DNA from: Deltaproteobacteria bacterium
GTDB taxonomy: Bacteria > Myxococcota_A > UBA9042 > PHBI01
Assembly (NCBI GenBank): GCA_020632715.1
Contig: JACKFA010000007.1
Coordinates: 372,001-436,000 of the forward strand
Length of the DNA: 64,000 nt
Direction of reading: 5' to 3'
A program made the position numbers and the translations under genes. Shown in pieces: positions 36,788 to 44,726 of the stretch. The notes under the pieces were generated by a model. That model worked only from the letters and a program-made list of their open reading frames with translations, was not told where the DNA came from and did not search any database. Every line of letters starts with the position of its first letter. Position 1 is the stretch's first letter.

Positions 36788-39427
36788 TCAGTCGTGGACC
36801 TCGATCGAGTCGATGATGACCGTGCCGTCGCCCGCGTTCGTGAAGTCGAAGCGGAGGCTCGTGATGACGCCGTTCCACGCCGCGTGCGCGCCCATGTCGA
36901 AGGTGTACTCGGCCATCGGCGAGTAAGGAGTGATCGCCGTGTGCACGACGCGCTCCTCCGACGGGCCCTCGCCCGCGCGCGAGAAGTAGATCGCCGCGTC
37001 GCTCCCCGACGCCGCGTTCTGCATCCGCACCGTGATCTTCCGGAAGCTCGGGTGGATCGCGACCGGCGGCGACGTGAGCCACGGGTCGGCGGACGTCGGC
37101 TGCTCCGTGATCGTGTCGGCGTCGACCCGGATGGTGCTCGCGTTCGTCGGGTTCCAGCCCTCCGCCGACCCGCGGAACTCCCAGCGCGCGGCCGTCGTCC
37201 TCGGCGGCGCGACGCAGAGGAGGGCGTGCACGAACTCCTCCGCGAGCGCCGTGCCGACGGGACACGTGCCGTCGGTCACGCCGTCGGCGACGACGCCGTC
37301 GCGAACGACCTGCGCCTTCCAGCTCGGGAAGTCCACGAGCAGGGCGTACGTCGCGTGGTCGCCCTCCGGCCCGCAGACCCAGGCGGTGGTGCCGTTGTAG
37401 AGGTAGGACGTGAGGATGACGTTGGCTCCGGTGCACGCGACCGGCTCCCGCTCGTCGGTGGCCTCGTGCCCGAGGCGAACGTCCCAGAGGAGCCCGTTGC
37501 CGTTCCCGTTGAAGAACCCGAGCTGGCCGTCGCTCGCGGTGAGGCTGCACGACTCGTAGACGTCCCGGCCGAACCCCGCGGGGCCGTCCCAGCCACCCGG
37601 GTAACCGCCCGCGCCACCCGCGCCGGGCGCACCAGCCGTCGCGGTGAGGGCGCCCGAGATCGTGCTGTCACACACGAAGACCCCGAGGCTCGCCCCGCCG
37701 ACGCCGCCCGCGCCCCCGCCGCCAGTGGCTCCGGGCGCGCCGAGGCCGCCCTGGCCGCCCGCGACCCCGGCGTGGGGGTTGACGCCTCCCTGCGTGCCGC
37801 GCCCGCCGTCCGGCTGACCGCGCGTCTCGGACGCGGCGCCTCCCGCGCCCCCAGCGCCGGCGGCGCCACCCGCGCCGCCCGCGCCCGCCGTGGCCGTGAC
37901 GCCGTCGAACGCGACCTCGGAGGCCACCATCACGAGCGCGATCGACGCGCCGCCCGGGCCGCCTGCGCCGCCGCCGCCGCCGCCACAACCACCGCCGCTC
38001 CCGCTGCCGCCACCGCCGCCGTCGCCGCCGCGGTAGAGCGTGTCGGTGTCGCCTGAGCCGCCACCGCCGCCGCCCGCGCCTGGGAGCCCCGGTGCCCCCG
38101 GGGTCCCGTCACCCACCGCCGACCCGTCGAGACCCAACGTGAGGCTGTTCCCTCCGATGACGCGGAGGTTGGTGAGCTCCGACGTACCGCCGGCGCCGGG
38201 CCGCGACGCGAACGTGCAGCTCGGCCCCTGGCCGCCGCCGATCGCGCTCGCGTCGTCGAAGGGCAGGTTGTCCCAGTTGCTGCCGGCGGAGCCGCCGCCG
38301 ATGCCGCAGGCGGGGACGCCGGTGCCTGCTTGTGGCTGAGGGCCGGAACCGGTCCCGGCCGCGGCCACCACGCCGTCGTAGCCGCCGTCACCGCCGCGCG
38401 CCCCGCCCGCCGCTGGTGCGCCCTCGGCGCAGGTCGTCGCGTCGCCGGTGGCGGCGCCCGCGCGGTTCGTCGCGTTTCGTCCGGGGGAGCCCGCGAGCCC
38501 CGGGCTGCCCGTGACGCCCGAGCCGCCCGCCGACCCGGCCCCCGCCGTGACCGCGACGTGCCGGAGGCGGAGGCCGGTCGAGTTGGTCACGTAGAGGCCG
38601 ATGCTCGAGGACGACGGCTCACTCGCGCGCGCGTCGCCCGCGACGATCGCGAGGTGGTCGAGCACCGTGTCGTCGACGATCGCGTGGGCCGTCACGGCCA
38701 CGACCCGCGCGTTCGACGTGAACGCCCCATCGACGGTACCCCACGTGAGCACGACCTCCGCGTCGTCACGCCGCGTCCAGCCGTCCTCACTGTCATAGTC
38801 GCCGTAGACCGAGATCCCGTTCGCGAGCTCGACCCGCTCGAGATAGGTGCCTGCGGCGACCGCGAGCCCGTGTCGGCCGAGCTCGGCGGCCCGCAGGAGA
38901 CCCCGCGCGACCGTCGCGCACGGCGCCTCCCGCGTGCCGCACTCGCCCATGTCGCCCCAGGTCGCGACGAAGACGAGGTCGGCGGCGTCCCCGTCGACGC
39001 CGTCGCAGTTCGTGTCGAGGAAGGCGTCGTCCGGCGCGTCCGGGTCGCCCGAGACGTCGCGGTGGTCGCACACGAGGTCGCACGCGGCCGCGGTGCCGCT
39101 CACGATGGTGTCTTCCGTGCAGGGATCGCCGTCGTCGCAGGTGGCGAGGCCCGCGCAGGTGTCGATCTCCACGGTGTCGGCGGGCGCCTCGGTGTCCGCG
39201 GTCGTCGTGTCGGGCGCGATCGTGCCCGTGTCCGGCGCCATGGTGTCGGGCGTCAGCGTGTCCGGCGCCTCGACGTCCTGGGCGACGTCGCCGCCGCCGG
39301 TGTCGGTGGCGACGGCGGTGTCGTCGCCGCTCGCCGAGCTGCTGCCGCTGCCGCACGCGGGGAGCGCGCCGCACGAGATGGCGAGTGTCGCGATGAGAGC
39401 GCGTCGGATCGAGGCGTTGCGCGTCAT
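36788..39427 (-). CDS. Large glycine-rich, collagen-like surface lipoprotein with beta-helix part
   Basis: The 879-residue lipoprotein has a lipobox (ALPAC) and an Asp/Thr/Ala stalk (DTLTPDTMAPDTGTIAPDTT). A small DDGDPCTED cysteine-containing module and a DTNCDGVDGD calcium-like loop follow. A beta-helix-like part then includes APCATVARGLLRAAELGR and a DUF1565-like pattern. The central ~350 residues are a collagen/PGRS-like region of GGAGG, GAPGLPGAGG and GGDGGGGGSGSGGGC repeats, and the C-terminus is a beta-sandwich (MAEYTFDMGAHAAWNG through VIIDSIEVHD). This is a surface-exposed adhesin or coat protein. The convergent arrangement with the TPR gene and lack of co-oriented partners suggest that it acts alone. 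Confidence 0.8.
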   Translation of the reverse strand: MTRNASIRRALIATLAISCGALPACGSGSSSASGDDTAVATDTGGGDVAQDVEAPDTLTPDTMAPDTGTIAPDTTTADTEAPADTVEIDTCAGLATCDDGDPCTEDTIVSGTAAACDLVCDHRDVSGDPDAPDDAFLDTNCDGVDGDAADLVFVATWGDMGECGTREAPCATVARGLLRAAELGRHGLAVAAGTYLERVELANGISVYGDYDSEDGWTRRDDAEVVLTWGTVDGAFTSNARVVAVTAHAIVDDTVLDHLAIVAGDARASEPSSSSIGLYVTNSTGLRLRHVAVTAGAGSAGGSGVTGSPGLAGSPGRNATNRAGAATGDATTCAEGAPAAGGARGGDGGYDGVVAAAGTGSGPQPQAGTGVPACGIGGGSAGSNWDNLPFDDASAIGGGQGPSCTFASRPGAGGTSELTNLRVIGGNSLTLGLDGSAVGDGTPGAPGLPGAGGGGGGSGDTDTLYRGGDGGGGGSGSGGGCGGGGGGAGGPGGASIALVMVASEVAFDGVTATAGAGGAGGAAGAGGAGGAASETRGQPDGGRGTQGGVNPHAGVAGGQGGLGAPGATGGGGAGGVGGASLGVFVCDSTISGALTATAGAPGAGGAGGYPGGWDGPAGFGRDVYESCSLTASDGQLGFFNGNGNGLLWDVRLGHEATDEREPVACTGANVILTSYLYNGTTAWVCGPEGDHATYALLVDFPSWKAQVVRDGVVADGVTDGTCPVGTALAEEFVHALLCVAPPRTTAARWEFRGSAEGWNPTNASTIRVDADTITEQPTSADPWLTSPPVAIHPSFRKITVRMQNAASGSDAAIYFSRAGEGPSEERVVHTAITPYSPMAEYTFDMGAHAAWNGVITSLRFDFTNAGDGTVIIDSIEVHD

Positions 39428-39638
39428 GACGGCCTGCCCGGGTGCGCCCCGCCACGGTCGCCGGCACGTCGCCGCCGCGCGCAGAGGGGGAGTGGGTGAG
39501 TAATTTCCCCCACTGTAGACGACGCCGGCGGCCGCCGCTAGATCGGCGCGTCAACCCGTCCGTGTCGGCGGCGCCAGCTCGGCGTTCACGGCCTCCACGA
39601 CCCCGAGCCAGCGTCCACGCGGCGGCCCATCCGCCCTC

Positions 39639-40067
39639 TCAGCCGACACGGGCCTCGACGGCCTCGGTGTCCGCGACGAAGGCCGGCCACCAGTCGCTCG
39701 TCACGGCCTCGACCCCGTCCCTGGTCGCGCCGTCGACCAGGGTCCGGAGCAGGCGCGCCATCATGCGGTCGAAGGCGGCGGTGCTGACCTCGACCTGGTT
39801 GAAGTAGTCGTAGACCAACACGCCGCTGAACTCCGGGTCGTCGGGCTCCCGGAACTCCGGGAACCGAAAGCCCTTGTCGTTGATGGCGCGGTCGTGGTGC
39901 CGCGCGGCGCCTGCCGCGTAGGCCTGGATGGTCCACCACGCGGTGACGTTCATCAGCGACGTGATCGCGGGAACCTGGCCCTGGACGCGAGTCAGGACGT
40001 GGGTCGGACCGTCGTCCCACGTGACGCCCACCCCGTCGACCACGCTGTCATCGAGCTTCTCGAGCAT
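39639..40067 (-). CDS. Candidate immunity protein for the upstream toxin (unknown domain)
   Basis: The 142-residue cytoplasmic protein has no signal peptide and no known domain. It is rich in acidic residues (DDGPTHV, EPDDPEF, DWWPAFVADTEAVEAR) and aromatic residues, as many immunity proteins are. Its ATG (GAGG upstream) lies 45 bp behind the stop of the polymorphic toxin on the same strand, the classic toxin-immunity order. Its codon use looks less extreme in GC than the flanking genes, as does the toxin tail. Assignment as immunity rests on position and character only. Confirmation would be co-occurrence with EndoU-like eCIS effectors. Confidence 0.5.
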   Translation of the reverse strand: MLEKLDDSVVDGVGVTWDDGPTHVLTRVQGQVPAITSLMNVTAWWTIQAYAAGAARHHDRAINDKGFRFPEFREPDDPEFSGVLVYDYFNQVEVSTAAFDRMMARLLRTLVDGATRDGVEAVTSDWWPAFVADTEAVEARVG

Positions 40068-40112
40068 GCTGCCTCATCGTTGGTGCGCCGCAGGTCGCGC
40101 GCGCCGCGTCTA

Positions 40113-41678
40113 CTAGCTCACGTAGAAGAATGTCGCGACTTCGGCGCCGCCGTTGAAGTAGCCGTCGATCTGGGCGCCGCTGCTGCTGTGCCCGGTCCAG
40201 TTCTGGCCGAAGTTGCCGTTCTTGATCGCGTCCCAGATCGCCTCGTTGCACTCCTTCTGCCACTTGGCGCTGTTCGCCTTGAGCCCCTTGATGGTGGTCT
40301 TCAAGGTGACGCCGGGCCCGCGCATGGCGCCCGTCGGGATGACGCGCAAGCCGTAGTCGTGCTTGTTGACGCCCGCGGTCGTCAGCGCCGTGGTGCTGTG
40401 GATCTTGCCCTGCTCGAGCTCGGTATCGATGGTCTTCTGCTTCTGGACCGGCGCCTGAGGCTGCTGCGGCGGCTGCTGCATCTTCTTGCCGCCGTTGCCG
40501 TCGTCGTTCTTCGGGCCGTTGTAGAAGTTCAGTTGCCCCTGATACTTCTGCATCGCCGTCTGGTACCCCTGGATCTCCTTCGGGCTGAGCGGCTCGAGGA
40601 TCGGGTTGATGCCCCCCTGATCGTATTGGGGCACCTGATACATCTTCTTCTCGGCCAGGACCTGGATGAAGTCGTCCTCGTCGTGGGTGCCCTTGACCTC
40701 GCCGCCGCTCACGCCGTCCTTCTGGGCCACGTGGGCGAGGGTGTTGCCGCCGCAGCCGATGAAGGCCTTGTAGAAGTCCGCGCCGCCGTTGGCCTTGAGC
40801 TGCGCGGCCCCGAGCCCCTTGGTGAGGATCAGGTCCTTGATCTTCGGTTCGCCGACGGTCGCGATGTAGGTCTCGAGGTCCTGCTGGCTGAAGCCGCCCT
40901 TGAGGTCCTGGACCTTGGCCGAGAGGCCGAGCGCGCCGAGGCGCGTGTCCCAGAACGGGTCGACCTGGGGCTGCTGGTTCTGGGGCTGCTGGTTCTGGGG
41001 CTGCTGGTTCTGGCCCTGGTTCTGGTTGCCGACGTTCTGCTGGTTCTGATTCGGGCCGTCGTTCCTCTGCACGGCCTTGTGCTGGACCGCGCCGCCGGCC
41101 TCCGGGCCGCCGCCCATGGCGCTCAGCAGGGGCTCGGCGGACCTGCCGGCGACGACGGCGTCCGCGACCTGGTCGGCGTGTTGCTCGTAGCGGTCCCCGC
41201 TCGCCCCGACGCCGCCGCTGAGCGACACGCCGGCGCGCTGCTGCACGACGTGGGCCGCTTCGTGGGCGGCGGTGTGAAGGCTCGGGCGATCCGCGAAGGC
41301 GATGTCGTTGCCGGTCGCGTACGCCTCGGCGCCCATGGCCGAGGCCGCCTCGCTGGCCTTCCCGCCGACGTGGGCCTTGACGCCGGAGATGTCGTGGCCG
41401 CCGAAGCTCTTCTGGATCGCGTCGGCGTGGGGCATGGCGCCGCCGCCGCCGGAGACGCCGTGGGCGGCCGCCGCGTGGACGTCGCCGGGGCCTCCCCCCT
41501 CGCCGGCGAGCTGCACCATCTGCAGGTTGCCTCCGGCCTGCATCAGCGCCTGGAGGTCGGTCTGAGCGCCCCCGGGCGCGGCCCGCAGCTGGACGGGGGG
41601 CGCCGTCGACTCGGTGTCGCTGCTCTCGCTGCGACCCGCGCGGACCGGTGCGGCCGGCACATGCTGGTGCTCACTCAT
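40113..41678 (-). CDS. eCIS-core (DUF4157) effector with an EndoU-like C-terminal toxin
   Basis: The 521-residue protein has no signal peptide. Its N-terminal ~90-180 region is a DUF4157 domain: FGGHDISGVKAHVGGKA, AEAYATGNDIAFA, and the metalloprotease-like HEAAH (His139-Glu140...His143) followed by VVQQRAGV. DUF4157 marks cargo or components of extracellular contractile injection systems. A QNQQPQNQQPQ linker separates this from an alpha/beta-rich region and the C-terminal ~60 residues. That tail (helix KWQKECNEAIWDAIKNG, then TGHSSSG, QIDGYFNGG and VATFFYV) resembles the final helix and strands of bacterial EndoU ribonucleases; KHDYG could be part of the active site. GGGGGAGAG precedes the ATG. 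No tail-sheath or baseplate gene is in the window. Confidence 0.72.
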   Translation of the reverse strand: MSEHQHVPAAPVRAGRSESSDTESTAPPVQLRAAPGGAQTDLQALMQAGGNLQMVQLAGEGGGPGDVHAAAAHGVSGGGGAMPHADAIQKSFGGHDISGVKAHVGGKASEAASAMGAEAYATGNDIAFADRPSLHTAAHEAAHVVQQRAGVSLSGGVGASGDRYEQHADQVADAVVAGRSAEPLLSAMGGGPEAGGAVQHKAVQRNDGPNQNQQNVGNQNQGQNQQPQNQQPQNQQPQVDPFWDTRLGALGLSAKVQDLKGGFSQQDLETYIATVGEPKIKDLILTKGLGAAQLKANGGADFYKAFIGCGGNTLAHVAQKDGVSGGEVKGTHDEDDFIQVLAEKKMYQVPQYDQGGINPILEPLSPKEIQGYQTAMQKYQGQLNFYNGPKNDDGNGGKKMQQPPQQPQAPVQKQKTIDTELEQGKIHSTTALTTAGVNKHDYGLRVIPTGAMRGPGVTLKTTIKGLKANSAKWQKECNEAIWDAIKNGNFGQNWTGHSSSGAQIDGYFNGGAEVATFFYVS

Positions 41679-41729
41679 CGTCACTCTCCCCCACGATGGA
41701 CCGACCGCAGGAGCATAACGCTCTGCGCG

Positions 41730-41751
41730 AACTCCCACAATCTCGGGAGTT
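41730..41751. promoter_or_regulatory. Stem-loop upstream of the effector gene
   Basis: AACTCCC and GGGAGTT form a 7-bp stem around an 8-base loop, 52 bp upstream of the effector start. It is in a rare lower-GC patch. It may be an operator half, the leader of the effector transcript, or a terminator for the upstream barrel gene. Confidence 0.4.
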
Positions 41752-41758
41752 TGCGATT

Positions 41759-41775
41759 CCTGTCAGACTGGCAGG
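41759..41775. promoter_or_regulatory. Near-perfect odd palindrome upstream of the effector gene
   Basis: CCTGtCAG-a-CTGgCAGG is a 17-bp dyad with one mismatched pair, 81 bp upstream of the effector start codon and 8 bp beyond the previous stem-loop. A repressor or activator binding site for the toxin promoter is plausible. Confidence 0.4.
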
Positions 41776-41913
41776 TCTGGTCGATGTGGCCGCGATCGTC
41801 GCCCGACGCGGCATCCTCGACGTTCGGGTCCGTGCCGCCCACGCCGCGATCTCGCCGACGCGGCGGGCGCGATCGCAGACGTCGTGGCGCGCTGCACCCA
41901 GCGCGGCGTCACG

Positions 41914-43248
41914 TCAGAGGCGCAGCTCCCAGGCGAGCGCGATCTCGTGGCGCGCGAGGGTCTCGCCGCCCACCCGCTCCTCGCGGTGCACGTAGCCGGC
42001 CATGATCCGGTGGCGCCAGCTCGGCGCCCAGCGCACCCCGACGAGGCCGAGCCAGTGGCCGTCGGCCGGCAGGTCGCGCGCCGTCAGGTAGTCCGCGGCC
42101 GTACCGGCGCCGCCGCCGAGCTCGAGCGTCACCTCCGGCGTGAGCTCCCAGCGGGCGCGCAGGAGCCCGGCGTGCGTGACGTCGCCGCCGTCCTCGAGGC
42201 CGAGGTAGTAGCGCGCCTCGATGTTCACGGGGCCGAGGTAGAGGTTCGCCGCGGGCGCGAGGATGTGCGCGCCGCCGTCCTCGAAGGACAGGCGCCAGTA
42301 GCGGAGGTGCGCCCAGAGCGCGTTGGTGAGGCCGACGGCAGGCTCGACGAAGGCCGTCAGCGTCGGCGCGAACGTCGGCGAGACGCCCACCCCGACGCCC
42401 GCCTCGACCGAGAAGTCGCCGCTCCAGAAGTCGGCCGCGCCGTGTACGAGCACGTCGGTGAGCGCGTCGTCGCCGGCCTCACGGTGGCGCACCTCGGCGC
42501 CGGCGCCGACGCGCAGGCCGTCCGCGACCCGCACCATGCCGGTGAGCCTGGTCGTGACCTCGTCCGCGCGCGGGCTCGTCGCGTAGCTCGGCTCGAGCAG
42601 GAACGCGACCGTCGCCTGCTGCCGCTTCAGGACGTCGACGTAGCGGCAGCTCGCGATCTCCCCGCCCCCGAGCGAGCAGCTCGCCTCGAAGTCCATGACG
42701 GCGTGCGCCTCGTCACCGCGCCGGAGCCACGTGATCCCGCGCTTCCGGAGCGCCTCCGGATCGTCCGGGTACGCCTCGAGGTAGCTCGTGAAGCCCTCGC
42801 CGGCCAGCGCCCACTCCTCGCTCCAGAAGCGCAGGTCGACCTCGAGCATCGCCGTCTCGCGGTCCTTCAGGATGTCCGGCGTGGTCGCGAGGGCGGCCTC
42901 GAAGGCGAGGCGCGCCTCGCGCAGCCGCCCCATCCACGCGAGGAGCCGCACGCGCCAAACGGCGAGGTCGGCGTCGTCCGGGTAGCGCTCGAGCCCGCGC
43001 TGCACCCAGTGGAGCGCCTCGGCGTAGCGGCCCTGGTAGCCGACGACCCGCGACAGCTCGAACCAGGTGCCGACGTCGTCGGGGTCGAGGTCCATGCAGG
43101 CACGCGCGGCGCGCTCGGCGCCCGCGAAGTCGCCGGCGCGGCGGAGGTCGCGCGCGTCGGGGCAGGCGTCGGCGAAGGCGGCGCGCGGGAGCGCGGCGAG
43201 GACCGCGGCGGCGGCGAGGTGGGCGAGGAACCGGCGGGCGCTTGTCAT
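41914..43248 (-). CDS. YaiO-type TPR plus outer-membrane beta-barrel protein
   Basis: The 444-residue exported protein (signal peptide ending near AAFA, then CPDAR) has an N-terminal set of about four to five tetratricopeptide repeats (AGDFAGAERAARACMDLD, YAEALHWVQRGLERYPDDAD, ARLAFEAALATTPD). From about residue 200 a ~245-residue beta-barrel follows, ending in aromatic/hydrophobic strands (EIALAWELRL). This TPR-barrel plan is that of YaiO and the export protein PgaA. The ATG overlaps the glycosyltransferase TGA (ATGA). It should serve as the outer-membrane exit for the polymer made by the GT2 enzyme encoded upstream. A deacetylase (PgaB-type) is absent from this operon. Confidence 0.88.
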   Translation of the reverse strand: MTSARRFLAHLAAAAVLAALPRAAFADACPDARDLRRAGDFAGAERAARACMDLDPDDVGTWFELSRVVGYQGRYAEALHWVQRGLERYPDDADLAVWRVRLLAWMGRLREARLAFEAALATTPDILKDRETAMLEVDLRFWSEEWALAGEGFTSYLEAYPDDPEALRKRGITWLRRGDEAHAVMDFEASCSLGGGEIASCRYVDVLKRQQATVAFLLEPSYATSPRADEVTTRLTGMVRVADGLRVGAGAEVRHREAGDDALTDVLVHGAADFWSGDFSVEAGVGVGVSPTFAPTLTAFVEPAVGLTNALWAHLRYWRLSFEDGGAHILAPAANLYLGPVNIEARYYLGLEDGGDVTHAGLLRARWELTPEVTLELGGGAGTAADYLTARDLPADGHWLGLVGVRWAPSWRHRIMAGYVHREERVGGETLARHEIALAWELRL

Positions 43249-44726
43249 GGCACCTGACCTCCATCGGGGGCGCAGGGGGCGGTCGCGGGGGGCATGGCGG
43301 GGCTCGCGGCGGGCGCGGCGGGGGCGGCGGGCGGCGCGGGCGCGCTCGCGAAGCCCTTGCGCTTCATCTCGCCCCAGGCGTGGCCGCCGCGGACGAAGTC
43401 GATCATCCCGCGGAGGCGGTGGAAGAGCAGGATCTGGCGGTAGCCGAAGTTCTCGAGGGCCGCGGTCAGGACGAGCAGGAGCCGCGTCTTGAGCCCGCGA
43501 TAGGCGTTGAAGCCGAGGTCGTCGAGGGCCATCGCCTGGAGCGACATGAGGAAGCCCACGAGGTAGCTCAGGACGAAGAAGAGCGCGCCCGTGACGGGGT
43601 CGATGTGCCCGAAGATCGCCTGGCCCGCCATGTAGATGTAGCCGCCGAGCTCGAGCACCGGCGCGAGCAGCTCGAAGAGGACGAACATCGGGAACGCGAT
43701 GAGGCCGATCTGCCCGTACCGCGGGTTCATGAACATGCGCCGGTGGCGCATGAGCGAGTCGAAGAGGCCGCGCTGCCAGCGGTTCCGCTGCCGCCCGAGG
43801 ACCTTCATGTCCTCGGGGGCCTCGGTGTAGCAGATGGGGTCGGGGACGTAGCAGATCCGGTAGGGGACGCCCTTGTCGCGCATGTGCCGGTGCATACGCA
43901 CGACGAGCTCCATGTCCTCGCCGACGGTGTCCGCGCGGTAGCCCTCGAGCTCGACGAGGACGTCGCGCCGGAAGATCCCGAGCGCCCCCGAGATGATGAG
44001 GTTCCCGCCGAGGCGGTTGAGCCCGAGGCGCGCGAACAGGAAGGCGCGCAGGTACTCGACGATCTGGAAGCGCGCGACCCACGACCTCGGCATCGCCACG
44101 TTCGTGACGCAGCCGTCGCGCACGGTCGCGCCGTTCGCGAGGCGGATCGTCCCGCCGACGGCGACCGTGTTCGTCGGGTCGTAGATGAAGGGCTCGACCA
44201 TGCGGAGGAGCGCGCGCTGGTCGACGAGCGAGTCGGCGTCGACGCAACAGACGAGCGGCGTGCGCGCGACGTTGATGCCGGCGTTCAGCGCGTCGGCCTT
44301 GCCGCCGTTCGCCTTGTCCACGACGACGAGGCGCGGCTCGAGCGGCGAGCGGTAGACGCCGCGGATCTCCTTCGTCTTGAAGTCGCGCCGGTAGACGGTC
44401 TTCACGAGCTCGAGCTGGAAGCGCTCCCGGAGGCGCGCCATCGTCGCGTCCTTCGAGCCGTCGTTCACGACGATGACCGTGAAGTTCGGGTACTCGAGGT
44501 GCAGGAAGGCGCGCACGCTCTCGACGACCGTCGGCTCCTCGTTGTACGCGGGCGCGATGATGCTGATGGGCGGCGTGTTCTCCTGCGAGAGCAGGATGTT
44601 GTCGAGCTCCGGCCAGCGCCGCGAGCGCGCGCGCCCGAGCTCCGCCGTGCTGAGCACGAGGAGCCAGGCGTTCACGCCGTTCATGAGCAGGAAGTAGCCG
44701 ATGATGAGGATCTCGACGACGCTCAC
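43245..44726 (-). CDS. Processive family 2 glycosyltransferase (membrane polysaccharide synthase)
   Basis: The 493-residue inner-membrane enzyme has an N-terminal transmembrane segment (ILIIGYFLLMNGVNAWLLVL), a cytosolic GT2 domain and three to four C-terminal transmembrane helices. The catalytic motifs are intact: VVNDGSKD, the metal-binding DAD in CCVDADSL, GEDMEL and the processivity motif QRNRW. These mark a polymerising synthase related to PgaC, cellulose or hyaluronan synthase. A Pro/Ala-rich cytoplasmic tail follows. It starts at a GTG overlapping the HEAT-repeat gene stop (GTGA). With the YaiO-like barrel it forms a minimal synthase-dependent secretion route; the sugar used cannot be inferred. 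Confidence 0.92.
   Translation of the reverse strand: MSVVEILIIGYFLLMNGVNAWLLVLSTAELGRARSRRWPELDNILLSQENTPPISIIAPAYNEEPTVVESVRAFLHLEYPNFTVIVVNDGSKDATMARLRERFQLELVKTVYRRDFKTKEIRGVYRSPLEPRLVVVDKANGGKADALNAGINVARTPLVCCVDADSLVDQRALLRMVEPFIYDPTNTVAVGGTIRLANGATVRDGCVTNVAMPRSWVARFQIVEYLRAFLFARLGLNRLGGNLIISGALGIFRRDVLVELEGYRADTVGEDMELVVRMHRHMRDKGVPYRICYVPDPICYTEAPEDMKVLGRQRNRWQRGLFDSLMRHRRMFMNPRYGQIGLIAFPMFVLFELLAPVLELGGYIYMAGQAIFGHIDPVTGALFFVLSYLVGFLMSLQAMALDDLGFNAYRGLKTRLLLVLTAALENFGYRQILLFHRLRGMIDFVRGGHAWGEMKRKGFASAPAPPAAPAAPAASPAMPPATAPCAPDGGQVP

Noticed and set aside
40970..41060. The ctggttctggggctg repeats as a regulatory repeat
   Set aside because: They encode the QNQQPQ linker of the effector and stay in frame.
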